From Thioalkalivibrio sulfidiphilus HL-EbGr7 (lineage in GTDB: Bacteria; Pseudomonadota; Gammaproteobacteria; Ectothiorhodospirales; Ectothiorhodospiraceae), in the NCBI RefSeq assembly GCF_000021985.1, contig NC_011901.1, positions 1,550,001 through 1,614,000 of the forward strand: a stretch of DNA of 64,000 nt, in the 5' to 3' direction. The notes below the pieces were generated by a model. That model had not been told where the DNA came from. It did no database searches and saw only the letters and a list, made by a program, of their open reading frames with translations. Positions 52,766-62,347 of the stretch are shown here, in pieces (position 1 is the first letter of the stretch; every line of letters begins with the position of its first letter). The translations under genes were made by a program, and so were the position numbers.

Positions 52766-53620
52766 TCAATGCCTGGATGGAACCGCTGGACGCGTCAGTT
52801 TCAGGCGCAGGGTGTGTGCGGCCTCGTGGCCCTCGTGACTCGGATGCAGGGCCTTGTGCATGACCCAGCCGCCGTCCCGACGTACATTCACGAACCGCGG
52901 CCCCAGACTCAGGACCACCTCCTGCGTGTCCCCATGTTCCCTTGCATGGGCCAGGGCACGGTCCGCGATCTCCCTGAGTTCCTCGGGGGTGATGTCCACG
53001 ATGACGTTGAGATCTGCCATGGCGTGCAAGAGGTCTTGCTCGCTGACCTCCGTCAGCACTGAGCAGCTGCGGTATCTCCTGTCCATCAGGGACACGGGAT
53101 AACGGCGCCAGCGGAACGGGTAATTGGCCACGACCGCCACGAGGAACAGGATCAGCACGTTGAGCATCACCGGCGCGATGACGAAGCCGTAGCCCAATCC
53201 ATAGACCGTGCTGCCCCCCAGTGCCGCGCTCAGGGCCGTGGCGCCTCCCGGCGGATGGATGCAGCGCAACAGATGCATGAGACCCACGGCCAGGCCCACG
53301 GCCAGGGCCGCGGCCAGCACGGTGGATGGCACCCACAGGGCCATGGTGACGCCGGCCAGTGCCGAGACCAGGTGACCACCGAACAGCGGCCAGGGCTGCG
53401 ACAGACTGCCATGGGGGACGGCAAACAGCAGCACGGCGGAGGCGCCCATGGAGGCCACCATCAGCAGGGCGGCCTGGGCCTCCAGGATCCAGGCGCTCAG
53501 GGCATACACCATCAGTATCGCCAGGAGTGCGGTGGCCGCGGAGACCAGCATCTCGGTCCAGTGCACGGGATTGGTCAGGCTGGCCGAGACCCCGGCTTGT
53601 CTGGTGTTCTGAGGACCCAT
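52766..53620 (-). CDS. HPP family membrane protein
   Basis: It has 284 residues. About four membrane helices lie in the first 170 residues. The HPP motif is in CIHPPGGATALSAALGG near 130. HPP proteins may transport nitrite or a related small ion; function is not settled. The soluble C-terminal 110 residues are an extra domain. An AT-rich palindrome lies 87 bases upstream. Confidence 0.8.
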   Translation of the reverse strand: MGPQNTRQAGVSASLTNPVHWTEMLVSAATALLAILMVYALSAWILEAQAALLMVASMGASAVLLFAVPHGSLSQPWPLFGGHLVSALAGVTMALWVPSTVLAAALAVGLAVGLMHLLRCIHPPGGATALSAALGGSTVYGLGYGFVIAPVMLNVLILFLVAVVANYPFRWRRYPVSLMDRRYRSCSVLTEVSEQDLLHAMADLNVIVDITPEELREIADRALAHAREHGDTQEVVLSLGPRFVNVRRDGGWVMHKALHPSHEGHEAAHTLRLKLTRPAVPSRH

Positions 53621-53706
53621 TCAGTTTTCCTCGGTACTGTGTGCCGTGTGTCCCTGCTGGCGTATCCGGAACCTTTCCGGAGATGCCTTCACGGGATTCG
53701 GTCTGA

Positions 53707-53742
53707 CCATTAATAGATGTATTAATAATACATTAATAATGG
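53707..53742. promoter_or_regulatory. AT-rich palindrome upstream of the HPP gene
   Basis: CCATTAATAGATGTATTAATA runs to 53727; the rest of the 36-base site mirrors it almost exactly (ATACATTAATAATGG). It contrasts with the GC-rich surroundings and sits upstream of the HPP gene's start. It is a good candidate operator. The binding protein is not evident. Confidence 0.6.
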
Positions 53743-53791
53743 CGAAGACATACCCCTTGCGGGGTGGCGGGGATCAATCAGGCAGGAGTCT

Positions 53792-56356
53792 TCAACTGAT
53801 GGCCTGCAGGCCCGGGGTCAGGTGGGCAGGTACGCCACCAGAGTAACGCTCCAGCCATGCCTGGATTTCATCGAAGGCAACCGGCCGGCACAGGTGGTAA
53901 CCCTGGGCATAATCGCAGCCCAGGGCGGCCAGCAGGGTCATCACCTCGCCGGTCTCCACGCCCTCGGCCACCACCTTGTAGCCCAGGTTGTGTGCGAGGT
54001 CGATGGTGGAGCGCACGATGATGGCATCGTTCTCATCTTCGAGCATTTCCATCACGAAGGAGCGGTCGATCTTCAGGGTATCCACGGGCAGCAGCTTCAG
54101 GTAGCTCAGGGAGGAGAAACCGGTGCCGTAGTCATCGATGGACAGCGCCACGCCCATATCACTGAGCACATTGAGGAGTTCACGGGCGTGCACCGGATCG
54201 TTCATCATGGCGCTCTCGGTGATTTCCAGGCACAGCGAGAACGCCGGTAGTTCACACTGCCGCAAGGCATCGCTCACCACCTCCGGCAGGTGGGGATCCT
54301 GAAGATTCCAGGCGGATAGATTGACGGAGAGTGTCAGGTCAGGATGCTGCTTGAGCAGCTGACGGAACTGGCACAGGGCGGTCACCAGGACCCAGCGGGT
54401 CAGCGGTCCGATCAATCCCGTGTGTTCCGCCATGCGGATGATCTCGTCCGGCGGGATGGGGCCATGCACCGGATGCTGCCAGCGCAGCAGCGCCTCCATG
54501 CCGGCGGCATTGCCGGACGGCAGGGCCGCCAGGGGCTGATAGTGGATGCAGAGATTGCGTGGATTCTGCAGTTCCTGGTGCAGTTCACCCACCAGGGACA
54601 GGCGGTCCGCACGGTTCTCGTCCTGTTCCGGACTGTAGATGCAGCTCCCCAGGCCCTGATGCTTGGCCGCGTACATGGCGATGTCGGCGCGGCGCATGAG
54701 GCTGCTGGCGTCGTTGCCGTGCTCCGGATACAGCGCGATGCCGATGCTGGTGCCTACATACACGTTCTGGTGTTCGATGGTGAAAACGCCGCTGATCGCC
54801 TGGTGGATCTTGCCGGCAAACTCCAGGGCACTGGCGCCATCGGTATTGAGCGCCAGGATGGCGAATTCGTCACCACCCAGACGCGCGACGGTATCCGATC
54901 CGCGCAGGCTGGTGCGCAGCCTCCGGGCAACCTGCTGCAGCAGCTTGTCTCCCACGGGATGCCCCAGGGCATCGTTGACCTCCTTGAATCGATCCAGGTC
55001 CAGCAGCAGCACGGCCAGCTGGCCCCCGTTGCGCTCCATCAGCTGGATGGCCTGTTCCAGGCGGTCGTTGAGCAGGACCCGGTTGGGCAGGCGGGTGAGC
55101 GCGTCATGCAGGGCCTGGTGCTCCAGCGCCTTCTGACGATGATGGATCTGGCGCTGCATGGCCTTGAAGGCGCGGACCAACTGCTGGATCTCCTGGCTGC
55201 TGTGGTTGGCTGTGCCGGGCAACTGGTGACCGCCATCCTCGGTCAAAGAACGGGCAATGCCGTGAATGGGGGTCAGCACGGAGCGGTCCAGCATCAGATA
55301 GACCAGCAGCAGGAACAGCAGGCTGAGCCCGGTGAGGGCCCAGAGCTGGTAGGCGGTCTGGTGGGCTGCCGTTTCCAGGGAGGTGGTATTGTAGGCCGAC
55401 CAGTCCAGGATGGCGCTTTCCACCGCCGAGAGCATGTCGAAGACCTCCTGCTGGGCGGGGCGCACGGCCACCTTCAGGTACTCGGTATCGGCCCGCCAGA
55501 TCTCGGACCGGCGGATCTCACGGGCGGTCTCCCAGCTTTCCATCCACTCCTGTGCCGCCGTGCGCATGACCTCCACGGCGTGCTCGGACTCGAGGCCCAG
55601 TTCACCGCGGCTGCGCCGGGACTCCAGGCGCGCGATGCGTTCCATGATCACCGGATAGAGAATCTCGATGTTCTGTTCCTGTTCCTCGATGCTGGTCTCG
55701 CTGAGACCCGCGTAACGGATCATGCCGGCGCGGAAGTTGAGAATCATGCGCCGCCACAGGTCACGCACCTCATCGAATTCGCCAAACAGTTCAGATGCGT
55801 AGCTCCTGCCATCGATCTCGGCAATCTCCAGCAGTGCCAGATCGGCCGCGGATTCGAAATTGATGTTGGGGATTAGGAGTCTTTCGGTGAGGAAGGGCAG
55901 CAGGGGGTAGACCCAGTCAGGGTCTCGGCGCTGTTCGATCAGGTGCAGGACCTCGATGTTGAGATCGGACAGCCGGACATGAAGCGCATCGATATGCGCG
56001 GAGAGTTCGGGTTCCTGGATCTCCGGGTCGCGCCTCAGGAGGTCCAGGCTGTCCCGTGCCTTGAGCATTTGCCCGGTGATCTCCTCCTCATGCTCGGGCA
56101 TGGGTGTGATCAGCATGGCGTTGAGGGTGTTGTCCGCGATCCACACGGCGTTGCGGATCTCATCCAGTGATGCCCTGGCGCGGTTGCTCAGCTCCAGGGC
56201 GTCGGTGTTGTCCTGGATGGCCGCGCGGGTGTACCAGCCGGCCAGCAGTGCGCCGCTGACCAGGACAGTCGCCACCAGCGCGGAAAGCAGCGCATACCGG
56301 CTGCGCAGGCTGGGCAGCCGGGTAGCCTTGTGAGTGGATCTTGCGCCTTGTTTCAT
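53792..56356 (-). CDS. Membrane GGDEF-EAL c-di-GMP protein
   Basis: It has 854 residues. An N-terminal signal anchor (about 20-45) and a second helix near 340 frame a periplasmic sensor of about 290 residues. A HAMP-like linker leads to a GGDEF domain with intact RLGGDEFAIL and to an EAL domain with GMEALLRWQ, CLEITESAM, IDDYGTGFSSLSYLK and VAEGVET, all canonical. Both cyclase and phosphodiesterase activity are possible from sequence. No ligand is suggested. It stands alone on the minus strand. Confidence 0.9.
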   Translation of the reverse strand: MKQGARSTHKATRLPSLRSRYALLSALVATVLVSGALLAGWYTRAAIQDNTDALELSNRARASLDEIRNAVWIADNTLNAMLITPMPEHEEEITGQMLKARDSLDLLRRDPEIQEPELSAHIDALHVRLSDLNIEVLHLIEQRRDPDWVYPLLPFLTERLLIPNINFESAADLALLEIAEIDGRSYASELFGEFDEVRDLWRRMILNFRAGMIRYAGLSETSIEEQEQNIEILYPVIMERIARLESRRSRGELGLESEHAVEVMRTAAQEWMESWETAREIRRSEIWRADTEYLKVAVRPAQQEVFDMLSAVESAILDWSAYNTTSLETAAHQTAYQLWALTGLSLLFLLLVYLMLDRSVLTPIHGIARSLTEDGGHQLPGTANHSSQEIQQLVRAFKAMQRQIHHRQKALEHQALHDALTRLPNRVLLNDRLEQAIQLMERNGGQLAVLLLDLDRFKEVNDALGHPVGDKLLQQVARRLRTSLRGSDTVARLGGDEFAILALNTDGASALEFAGKIHQAISGVFTIEHQNVYVGTSIGIALYPEHGNDASSLMRRADIAMYAAKHQGLGSCIYSPEQDENRADRLSLVGELHQELQNPRNLCIHYQPLAALPSGNAAGMEALLRWQHPVHGPIPPDEIIRMAEHTGLIGPLTRWVLVTALCQFRQLLKQHPDLTLSVNLSAWNLQDPHLPEVVSDALRQCELPAFSLCLEITESAMMNDPVHARELLNVLSDMGVALSIDDYGTGFSSLSYLKLLPVDTLKIDRSFVMEMLEDENDAIIVRSTIDLAHNLGYKVVAEGVETGEVMTLLAALGCDYAQGYHLCRPVAFDEIQAWLERYSGGVPAHLTPGLQAIS

Positions 56357-56673
56357 CCGCTATCCATGTCTGCACTGGACGGTCTTATTGTTGTCTGTGG
56401 CGTCGCTGGCCTGGACATCCAGGCAGTCAACACGCCGCGGATACTTCTTGCTGTATCGGCAGATGCGGGCAAACCCTTGAGTATTCCCTCAACACTACTC
56501 GGGTATGCCAACACTGGAGTATCAGCCTTGGCTTAAAGACCGGCATGAGGCGCAGGACAGCAGGAGGGTTTTTCCCGATAAGTGGATGGCTGGTGCGATT
56601 CGATGGGAGGGCCAGGCAAAGGAAAAGGCCCTTACCGATGCTGGCAGGTCGTGCACTGACAGCTGAGGTTCGA
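56357..56673. other. Intergenic stretch between the endonuclease gene and the GGDEF-EAL gene
   Basis: This 317-base gap lies between two minus-strand genes. I see no convincing gene, terminator or repeat. Short open frames across it lack family similarity. It may hold the promoter of the GGDEF-EAL gene at its low-coordinate end and the 3' tail of the endonuclease transcript. Confidence 0.4.
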
Positions 56674-57117
56674 TCAAGAGTTGGAGAGTGGTTTGATATC
56701 GAGCACAGTCTTTTCAAAATGCTGTCTCGCCTGCTGCAGTTTCTTTGTGTATTTGCCGTTTCGTGGCGTCAGAGCCAGGTAGTGTCGAAGTATCAGATCC
56801 GTTCGCGCGGCCTTGTACCCCCGCAGGTACGGTCGTACCTGTTCAAGCAGCCGGAGCGCCTGTCTGTTGTAGACGGCGTAGGTGTAGCTGGGTGAGTGGT
56901 GGGTCTGTGCAACCCGTTTTCGTGTGATCTTGCCGACCCCGAGGGTTTCTTTGACGAAGTCCAGCAGATTCCGCTCGGTGCTGCTGATGGTCACCGCGAG
57001 CTGGCGGTTTTCGTTGCGGTGTTTCCGGGTGAGGGTGACCGTGCCTTCTCCGTCAATCAGTCCAGCGATGTAGGCGGCGTCCACCTCGGGCAGCTTTTCC
57101 AGACTCATCCCTGTCAC
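56674..57117 (-). CDS. LAGLIDADG homing endonuclease
   Basis: It has 147 residues from GTG at 57117; ATG at 57108 is an alternative. One LAGLIDADG motif (AYIAGLIDGEGTVTL near 18) predicts a homodimer. The later basic segment RKHRNENRQLAV and a C-terminal positively charged tail are typical. It lies just beyond the tmRNA terminator, on the same strand, outside the group I intron. It may cleave the intronless ssrA gene and so spread the intron. That is inference from position. Confidence 0.85.
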   Translation of the reverse strand: MTGMSLEKLPEVDAAYIAGLIDGEGTVTLTRKHRNENRQLAVTISSTERNLLDFVKETLGVGKITRKRVAQTHHSPSYTYAVYNRQALRLLEQVRPYLRGYKAARTDLILRHYLALTPRNGKYTKKLQQARQHFEKTVLDIKPLSNS

Positions 57118-57156
57118 TCATGCGTCCGTGGCTGGCTGGCCTGAGTATAGCCCCAA

Positions 57157-57193
57157 GAAAAAAGCCCTGACCGTTACCGGTCAGGGCTTTTAG
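57157..57193 (-). terminator. tmRNA terminator
   Basis: On the minus strand AAAGCCCTGACCGGTAACGG and its complement form an 11-bp stem followed by a run of T (CTTTTTT). It starts four bases after the encoded CCA end of tmRNA. Confidence 0.9.
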
Positions 57194-57213
57194 TGATGGT
57201 GGAGGCGGCGGGA

Positions 57214-57486
57214 CAGTCATCCATATCTTTCGATATGGGCTGGACTATACCTTCATCCTGTTGCCAGGATGCGGGGCGTGTTATCCACGGTATGGTTTTC
57301 CGTGAATCCTAGTGCCGGCTCTGTTCCCATGAACTCAGCCGGTCTATGAGTCTCTACAGGGCAGGCCTGAGGTTAGCCCTCTTCCTACCCCTCGGTGTTG
57401 CCGTAGCAGGTTGCCCTGCCGTAGGGTCCACCGATGTGAGCCCCGTTTTCACTCTACCCTTACGGGTAGAGGCGACCATTGTGTTA
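57214..57486 (-). mobile_element. Group I intron inserted in the tmRNA T-loop
   Basis: The 273-nt insert follows a 5' exon U (57487) and ends in G (57214), as group I introns do. A candidate guide GUCG pairs with exon CGAU, giving a U-G pair at the splice site. A P2-like stem TCTACCC-GTAA-GGGTAGA is at 57470-57453. The S-box AAGGTATAGTCC (57253-57242) matches the P7 strand of group I introns. A P9-like stem CCATATC-GAAA-GATATGG is at 57238-57221. It contains no ORF, so it is a minimal intron; the nearby LAGLIDADG gene may act in trans. Confidence 0.88.
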
Positions 57487-57700
57487 ATCGAACCCGCGTC
57501 CGCAGGACCTACATCCTTGGATACTACATGCTTAGTGCCGTCATTTGATTTTACGTCTGAGTCTCCGACGGACAGGATACCCAGACGCGATCCCGATTGG
57601 ATTTAACGGTTAAGACCCGGGCGAGTCCGCTCCGCGAGCTTGTGTGCGATGACCTTCAAGTAGGACCCACAAGCAAGTCCAGTCGAAGGTCTAGCTGGTT

Positions 57701-57733
57701 TTACGCAGCCAGAGCGTAGTTGTCGTCGTTGGC
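57701..57733 (-). other. tmRNA tag-peptide reading frame
   Basis: Codons GCC AAC GAC GAC AAC TAC GCT CTG GCT GCG TAA read ANDDNYALAA, the usual gammaproteobacterial tmRNA tag. It marks truncated proteins for ClpXP and related proteases. The frame is uninterrupted and lies outside the intron. Confidence 0.95.
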
Positions 57734-57825
57734 AACTATAGCGTAACAGCTGGTTTTACGAGGGAAGCTGTCTCCTCGGCATGCACCTCGGGTTTCGCGA
57801 ACCACGTCGAAGCCAGGTCGCCCCC

Positions 57826-57960
57826 ATTTTTGGTACTGAACAATAAGACACACATTATCCGCGGAAGTTCCCCCTTCGGCATCGCTTCCGACGGTGCCGC
57901 GGACAGGCCTTTACAGTATCATAGTCGGCCTTCCTTCACAGCACTTTACCGGGGTCTGCG
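57826..57960. promoter_or_regulatory. Divergent region between ssrA and purL
   Basis: It contains the upstream regions of both genes. TACCAA at about -10 from the tmRNA end and TTGTTC upstream are weak box candidates; RNase P processing makes the 5' end of the transcript uncertain. On the plus strand TTTACA and TATCAT (about 57910-57922) may serve purL, but the spacing is poor. No gene is visible. Confidence 0.3.
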
Positions 57961-60900
57961 ATGCTGTTTCTGCCTGGGGCGCCCGCCCTGTCCGATTTCC
58001 GTCTGGAGCGCCTGCTGGGTCAGCTCCGGGAGACCGAACCCACGATCCAGGGTCTGGACGCCCGGTTCGTCTATTTCGTGGATCTCGAGCGGGCCCTGAC
58101 CACGGCGGAGCAGGCGGTTCTCGAGGCCCTGCTGGAGACGGCGGGCACAGCCCCTGCGGAGACGGCGGACTTCCTGGTGGTGCCACGCCTGGGCACTGTC
58201 TCCCCCTGGTCCAGCAAGGCCACCGACATCGCCCACCATTGCGGCCTGGACGGCGCAGTGCGGCGCATCGAGCGGGGCATCAGCTACCGCCTCAAGTCCG
58301 GCAAGGCGCTGGACATCCCCGGCAGGCGGCGCCTGGCCGGTCTGCTGCACGACCGCATGACCGAGACCGTGCTCCTGGATCCGGCCGACGCGGAGCGGCT
58401 GTTCGTGCATCACGAGCCGGCCCCGGTGACGGTGATCGAGCTGGGCGACGACGCCCGGGGCGCCCTCGAGCGGGCCAACGCCGAGATGGGGCTGGCCCTG
58501 TCCGGGGAGGAGATCGACTACCTGGCGGAGGCCTACGGCGCCCTGGGGCGGGCACCCACGGATGTGGAACTGATGATGTTCGCCCAGGCCAACTCCGAGC
58601 ACTGCCGGCACAAGATCTTCAACGCCGACTGGGTGATCGACGGCGAGGCGAAGGAAAAATCCCTGTTCGCCATGATCCGCAACACCTACCACCACGCGCC
58701 CCAGGGCATCCTGTCCGCCTACCGGGACAATGCCGCCGCCATGGAAGGGGCCCGGGGCCGGCGTTTCATGCCGGATCCGGAGTCGGGCGAGTACCGGGCG
58801 GAGGAGATGGACCTGCCCATCATCATGAAGGTGGAGACTCATAACCATCCCACGGCCATCTCGCCCTTCCCGGGGGCCGCCACCGGCGCCGGCGGCGAGA
58901 TCCGCGACGAGGGGGCCACGGGACGGGGCTCCAAGCCCAAGGCGGGGCTCACGGGCTTCTCGGTCTCCAACCTGCGCATCCCGGGTTTCGAGCAGCCCTG
59001 GGAGACGGACCACGGCAAGCCCGGGCGCATCGAGAGCGCCCTGCGCATCATGCTGGACGGACCCATCGGCGCGGCGGCCTTCAACAACGAGTTCGGCCGT
59101 CCAGCCCTGGCCGGCTATTTCCGCACCTTCGAGGAGCGGGTGCCGGGACCCGGTGGTGAACAGCTGCGGGGCTATCACAAGCCCATCATGATCGCCGGCG
59201 GCCTGGGCAGCATGCGCCCTGAACACGTGGAGAAGCTTGGGCTGCCCGAGGGCACGCCGGTGGTGGTGCTGGGCGGTCCGGCCATGCTCATCGGCCTGGG
59301 CGGTGGCGCGGCCTCGTCGGTGGCCAGCGGCGAGAGCGCCGAGGACCTGGACTTCGCCTCGGTGCAGAGGGGCAACCCGGAGATGGAACGCCGCTGCCAG
59401 GAGGTGATCGATCGCTGCACCGCCATGGGCGAGGCCAACCCCATCCTGTCCATTCACGACGTGGGTGCGGGCGGCCTGTCCAACGCCGTGCCTGAGATCC
59501 TGAACGACGCCGGCCGCGGCGGTGCCATCGAACTGCGTACCGTCCCCTCGGACGAACCGGGCATGTCGCCCATGGAGATCTGGTGCAACGAGGCCCAGGA
59601 ACGCTACGTGCTGGCCATCGATCCGGATCGCCTGGAGGTGTTCTCCGCCCTGTGCGAGCGGGAGCGGGCACCGTTTGCCGTGATCGGCACCGCCAGCGCG
59701 GAGCAGCGCCTGCTGGTGGGCGACGGGCTGTTTCACAACGAGCCCGTGGACCTGCCCATGGAGGTGCTCCTGGGCAAGCCGCCCAAGATGCTGCGCGAGG
59801 TGCATCACCAGACCTTCCACAAGCCCGAGTTCGACACCTCGAACGTGGATCTCGCCGACGCGGTACAGCGTGTGCTGCGTCTGCCCTCGGTGGCCTCCAA
59901 GTCCTTCCTCATCACCATCGGTGACCGGACCATCACCGGCCTGGTGACCCGGGACCAGATGGTGGGTCCCTGGCAGGTGCCGGTGGCGGACGTGGCGGTC
60001 ACCGCCACGGACCTGTACGGCCACACCGGCGAGGCCATGGCCATGGGCGAACGCGCCCCCATCGCCCTGGTGCACCCCGCCGCTTCCGGGCGCATGGCCA
60101 TCGGCGAGACCGTGACCAACCTGATGGCGGCCGACATCGGCACCATCGGCAACATCCGCCTGTCCGCCAACTGGATGGCCGCCGCAGGCTTCCCCGGCGA
60201 GGATGCGGCCCTGTTCGACACGGTGAAAGCGGTGGGCGAGGAACTGTGTCCGCGCCTCGGCCTCGCCATCCCCGTGGGCAAGGACTCGCTGTCCATGAAG
60301 ACCGTGTGGAAGGACGCGGGCGGCGAGCAGGTGATGACCGCGCCGGTGTCACTGATCGTCACCGGCTTCGCCCCGGTGGAGGACATCCGTCGCACCCGCA
60401 CGCCCCAGTTGCGCACCGATCTGGGGGATACCGACCTGATCCTCATCGACCTGGGCAAGGGCCACAACCGCCTGGCGGGTTCGGCGCTCGCCCAGGTGTA
60501 CAAACAGGTGGGTCACCACGCCCCGGACCTGGACGACCCGGACATGCTCAAGCGCTGCTTCGCGGCGGTGCAGGAACTCAATCGTGAGGGCAGGGTGCTG
60601 GCCCTGCACGACCGCTCCGACGGCGGCCTCATGGCCACGGTCTGCGAAATGGCCTTCGCCGGACACACCGGCGTGACCGTGCACCTGGACGACCTGGGCG
60701 CCGACCCGGTGGCGGCCCTGTTCAGCGAGGAGCTGGGCATTCTCCTGCAGGTGCGCCACGAAGACACCGAGGAGGTGCTCTCGGCCCTGCGGGAGGCGGA
60801 GCTGGGTCATCACAGCCACGTGATCGGCAACCTCAACGGCGAGGATCGCATCGAGTTCTGCCGCGGACGCCAGGTGCTGTACGGCGCCGCGCGTGCCGAG

Positions 60901-61836
60901 CTGCAGGCGGTCTGGTCCGAGACCAGCTACCGGATGCAGGCGCTGCGTGACAACCCGGACTGCGCCCGGGAGGAGTTCGAGCGCATCAGCGACGCCACCG
61001 ACCCGGGCCTGTCCCCGGTGCTGGGCTTCGATCCGGAGGAGGACGTGGCCGCGCCCTTCATCAACACGGGCAGCCGCCCCCGGGTGGCCATCCTGCGCGA
61101 GCAAGGGGTGAACGGCCAGATCGAGATGGCCGCCGCCTTCGACCGGGCCGGTTTCGCCAGCGTCGACGTGCACATGACCGACATCCTGTCCGGCCGCCTG
61201 GACCTGTCCGGCTTCCGGGGCCTGGCCGCCTGCGGCGGCTTCTCCTACGGCGACGTGCTGGGTGCGGGCGGCGGCTGGGCGCGCTCCATCCTGTTCAACC
61301 CCCGTGCCCGGGAGGTGTTCCAGGCCTTCTTCGAGCGGGATGACAGCTTCAGCCTGGGTGTCTGCAACGGCTGCCAGATGCTCTCCCAGCTCAAGGACCT
61401 GATCCCCGGCGCCGCCCACTGGCCGCGCTTCCTGCGCAACCGCTCCGAACAGTTCGAGGCGCGCCTCTCCCTGGTGGAGGTGAGCGAGAGCCCGTCCATT
61501 CTGCTGGAGGGCATGGCGGGTTCAAGGTTGCCGGTGGCCGTGGCCCACGGCGAGGGCAGGGTGGTGTTCGAGAGCGGAGATCCTGCGGATGCGCCGGGCG
61601 TTGCGCTGCGTTACGTGGACAACCGCGGACAAGTCACCGAGCACTACCCCGAGAACCCCAACGGTTCCCCCCAGGGCATCACCGGCCTGACCACCCGGGA
61701 CGGGCGTGTGACCATCATGATGCCGCATCCAGAACGGGTGTTCCGCACCGTGCAGCATTCCTGGCATCCGCCCCAGTGGGGCGAGACCGGGCCGTGGCTG
61801 CGGCTGTTCAGGAATGCCCGGAAATGGGTGTCCTGA
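57961..61836 (+). CDS. purL: Phosphoribosylformylglycinamidine synthase
   Basis: It has 1291 residues, the large fused form used by Gammaproteobacteria. The N-terminal linker region, two ATP-grasp-like FGAM synthase repeats ([14 protein letters not shown] near 210 and the later [18 protein letters not shown] region) and a C-terminal glutaminase ([21 protein letters not shown]) are present. It makes FGAM from FGAR with glutamine as nitrogen donor in purine synthesis. The ATG at 57961 follows GGGG-rich leader sequence. Confidence 0.96.
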   Translation: MLFLPGAPALSDFRLERLLGQLRETEPTIQGLDARFVYFVDLERALTTAEQAVLEALLETAGTAPAETADFLVVPRLGTVSPWSSKATDIAHHCGLDGAVRRIERGISYRLKSGKALDIPGRRRLAGLLHDRMTETVLLDPADAERLFVHHEPAPVTVIELGDDARGALERANAEMGLALSGEEIDYLAEAYGALGRAPTDVELMMFAQANSEHCRHKIFNADWVIDGEAKEKSLFAMIRNTYHHAPQGILSAYRDNAAAMEGARGRRFMPDPESGEYRAEEMDLPIIMKVETHNHPTAISPFPGAATGAGGEIRDEGATGRGSKPKAGLTGFSVSNLRIPGFEQPWETDHGKPGRIESALRIMLDGPIGAAAFNNEFGRPALAGYFRTFEERVPGPGGEQLRGYHKPIMIAGGLGSMRPEHVEKLGLPEGTPVVVLGGPAMLIGLGGGAASSVASGESAEDLDFASVQRGNPEMERRCQEVIDRCTAMGEANPILSIHDVGAGGLSNAVPEILNDAGRGGAIELRTVPSDEPGMSPMEIWCNEAQERYVLAIDPDRLEVFSALCERERAPFAVIGTASAEQRLLVGDGLFHNEPVDLPMEVLLGKPPKMLREVHHQTFHKPEFDTSNVDLADAVQRVLRLPSVASKSFLITIGDRTITGLVTRDQMVGPWQVPVADVAVTATDLYGHTGEAMAMGERAPIALVHPAASGRMAIGETVTNLMAADIGTIGNIRLSANWMAAAGFPGEDAALFDTVKAVGEELCPRLGLAIPVGKDSLSMKTVWKDAGGEQVMTAPVSLIVTGFAPVEDIRRTRTPQLRTDLGDTDLILIDLGKGHNRLAGSALAQVYKQVGHHAPDLDDPDMLKRCFAAVQELNREGRVLALHDRSDGGLMATVCEMAFAGHTGVTVHLDDLGADPVAALFSEELGILLQVRHEDTEEVLSALREAELGHHSHVIGNLNGEDRIEFCRGRQVLYGAARAELQAVWSETSYRMQALRDNPDCAREEFERISDATDPGLSPVLGFDPEEDVAAPFINTGSRPRVAILREQGVNGQIEMAAAFDRAGFASVDVHMTDILSGRLDLSGFRGLAACGGFSYGDVLGAGGGWARSILFNPRAREVFQAFFERDDSFSLGVCNGCQMLSQLKDLIPGAAHWPRFLRNRSEQFEARLSLVEVSESPSILLEGMAGSRLPVAVAHGEGRVVFESGDPADAPGVALRYVDNRGQVTEHYPENPNGSPQGITGLTTRDGRVTIMMPHPERVFRTVQHSWHPPQWGETGPWLRLFRNARKWVS

Positions 61837-61846
61837 AGTCGCGTTC

Positions 61847-61947
61847 TGAAGTCGGAAGTGGGAATTGGGAAGTGCGAAGTTACAAAAAAAGCGGGCCCAA
61901 CGGCCCGCTTTTTTGATCCAACTTCCGGATTCGGACTTCCGACTTCT
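61847..61947. repeat. Word-repeat inverted element around a terminator
   Basis: The left arm (61847-61880) repeats GAAGTCGGAAGTGGGAA-type words. The right arm (61920-61947) holds the inverse (ACTTCCGACTTCTTAG). A terminator hairpin lies in the loop. This differs from the other elements, whose loops show no strong hairpin. Confidence 0.65.
61884..61914. terminator. Bidirectional terminator between purL and the small gene
   Basis: GCGGGCC-CAAC-GGCCCGC has seven A before and six T after, so it works for both strands. It separates the purL transcript from the convergent small gene. Confidence 0.85.
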
Positions 61948-62141
61948 TAGAAGTCCAGCTCGGTGGGTCCGTAGCTGTCCTCGCCGAAGGCGTCTTCCAG
62001 TTGCCGGCGCAGGGCGCGGCGTTCCAGGTAAAGCTCCAGGGAGCGTCGTGCGCCCGGGCGGTTTTTGGCGGTCTGATCCTGCTTCCATTCAGGACTGTCC
62101 ATCTCTTCGTCCAGAGTCAGGATGTCTTCGGCCCGTGCCAT
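61947..62141 (-). CDS. Small hydrophilic protein (64 residues, possible PA3496 family)
   Basis: It starts at ATG 62141. It is charged and has no membrane segment. The C-terminal segment SLELYLERRALRRQLEDAFG resembles the short conserved proteins called the PA3496 family in Pseudomonas. I give that name with reserve. The stop codon touches the repeat arm at 61920-61947. Function unknown. Confidence 0.6.
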   Translation of the reverse strand: MARAEDILTLDEEMDSPEWKQDQTAKNRPGARRSLELYLERRALRRQLEDAFGEDSYGPTELDF

Positions 62142-62347
62142 GTGCGGAGGTCTCCAGGTTGGGGCGCCAATGTTTCATTGAGGTTTCACGACGCCCTTAT
62201 ACCGCTGTGCAAAAAATCTGCAACAAGATTTTTTTTATGGATCCTCCAAAGTTCCACTGATGGATTTGCCATGAGGAAACCAAACGACACCAGCGGTATC
62301 CAAGCACAGACGAGCGGTCATTTTGCCCAGTCAATCCGGAGCCTGCC

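Larger units (their letters stand above)
57197..57825 (-). ncRNA. ssrA: Transfer-messenger RNA with an intron in the T-loop
   Basis: The 5' end GGGGGCGACCTGGCTTCGAC (57825 downward) pairs with 3' CGCCTCC-A-CCA. The tag frame (57733-57701) reads ANDDNYALAA then TAA. tmRNA rescues stalled ribosomes. The T-arm strand GCGGGTTCGAT is separated from its partner TCCCGC by 273 bases. Removing 57214-57486 restores GGTTCGATTCCCGCC, a normal T arm, and a mature RNA of 356 nt. The gene is therefore functional only if the insert is spliced out. Confidence 0.93.

Noticed and set aside
56357-56673. Possible small gene between the endonuclease gene and the GGDEF-EAL gene
   Set aside because: Short frames on both strands lack a good ribosome site and any recognisable similarity.
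57346-57606. 86-residue plus-strand frame, and longer plus-strand frames around 57.8-58.8 kb
   Set aside because: They lie opposite the tmRNA and its intron or out of frame with purL, and have no family similarity.
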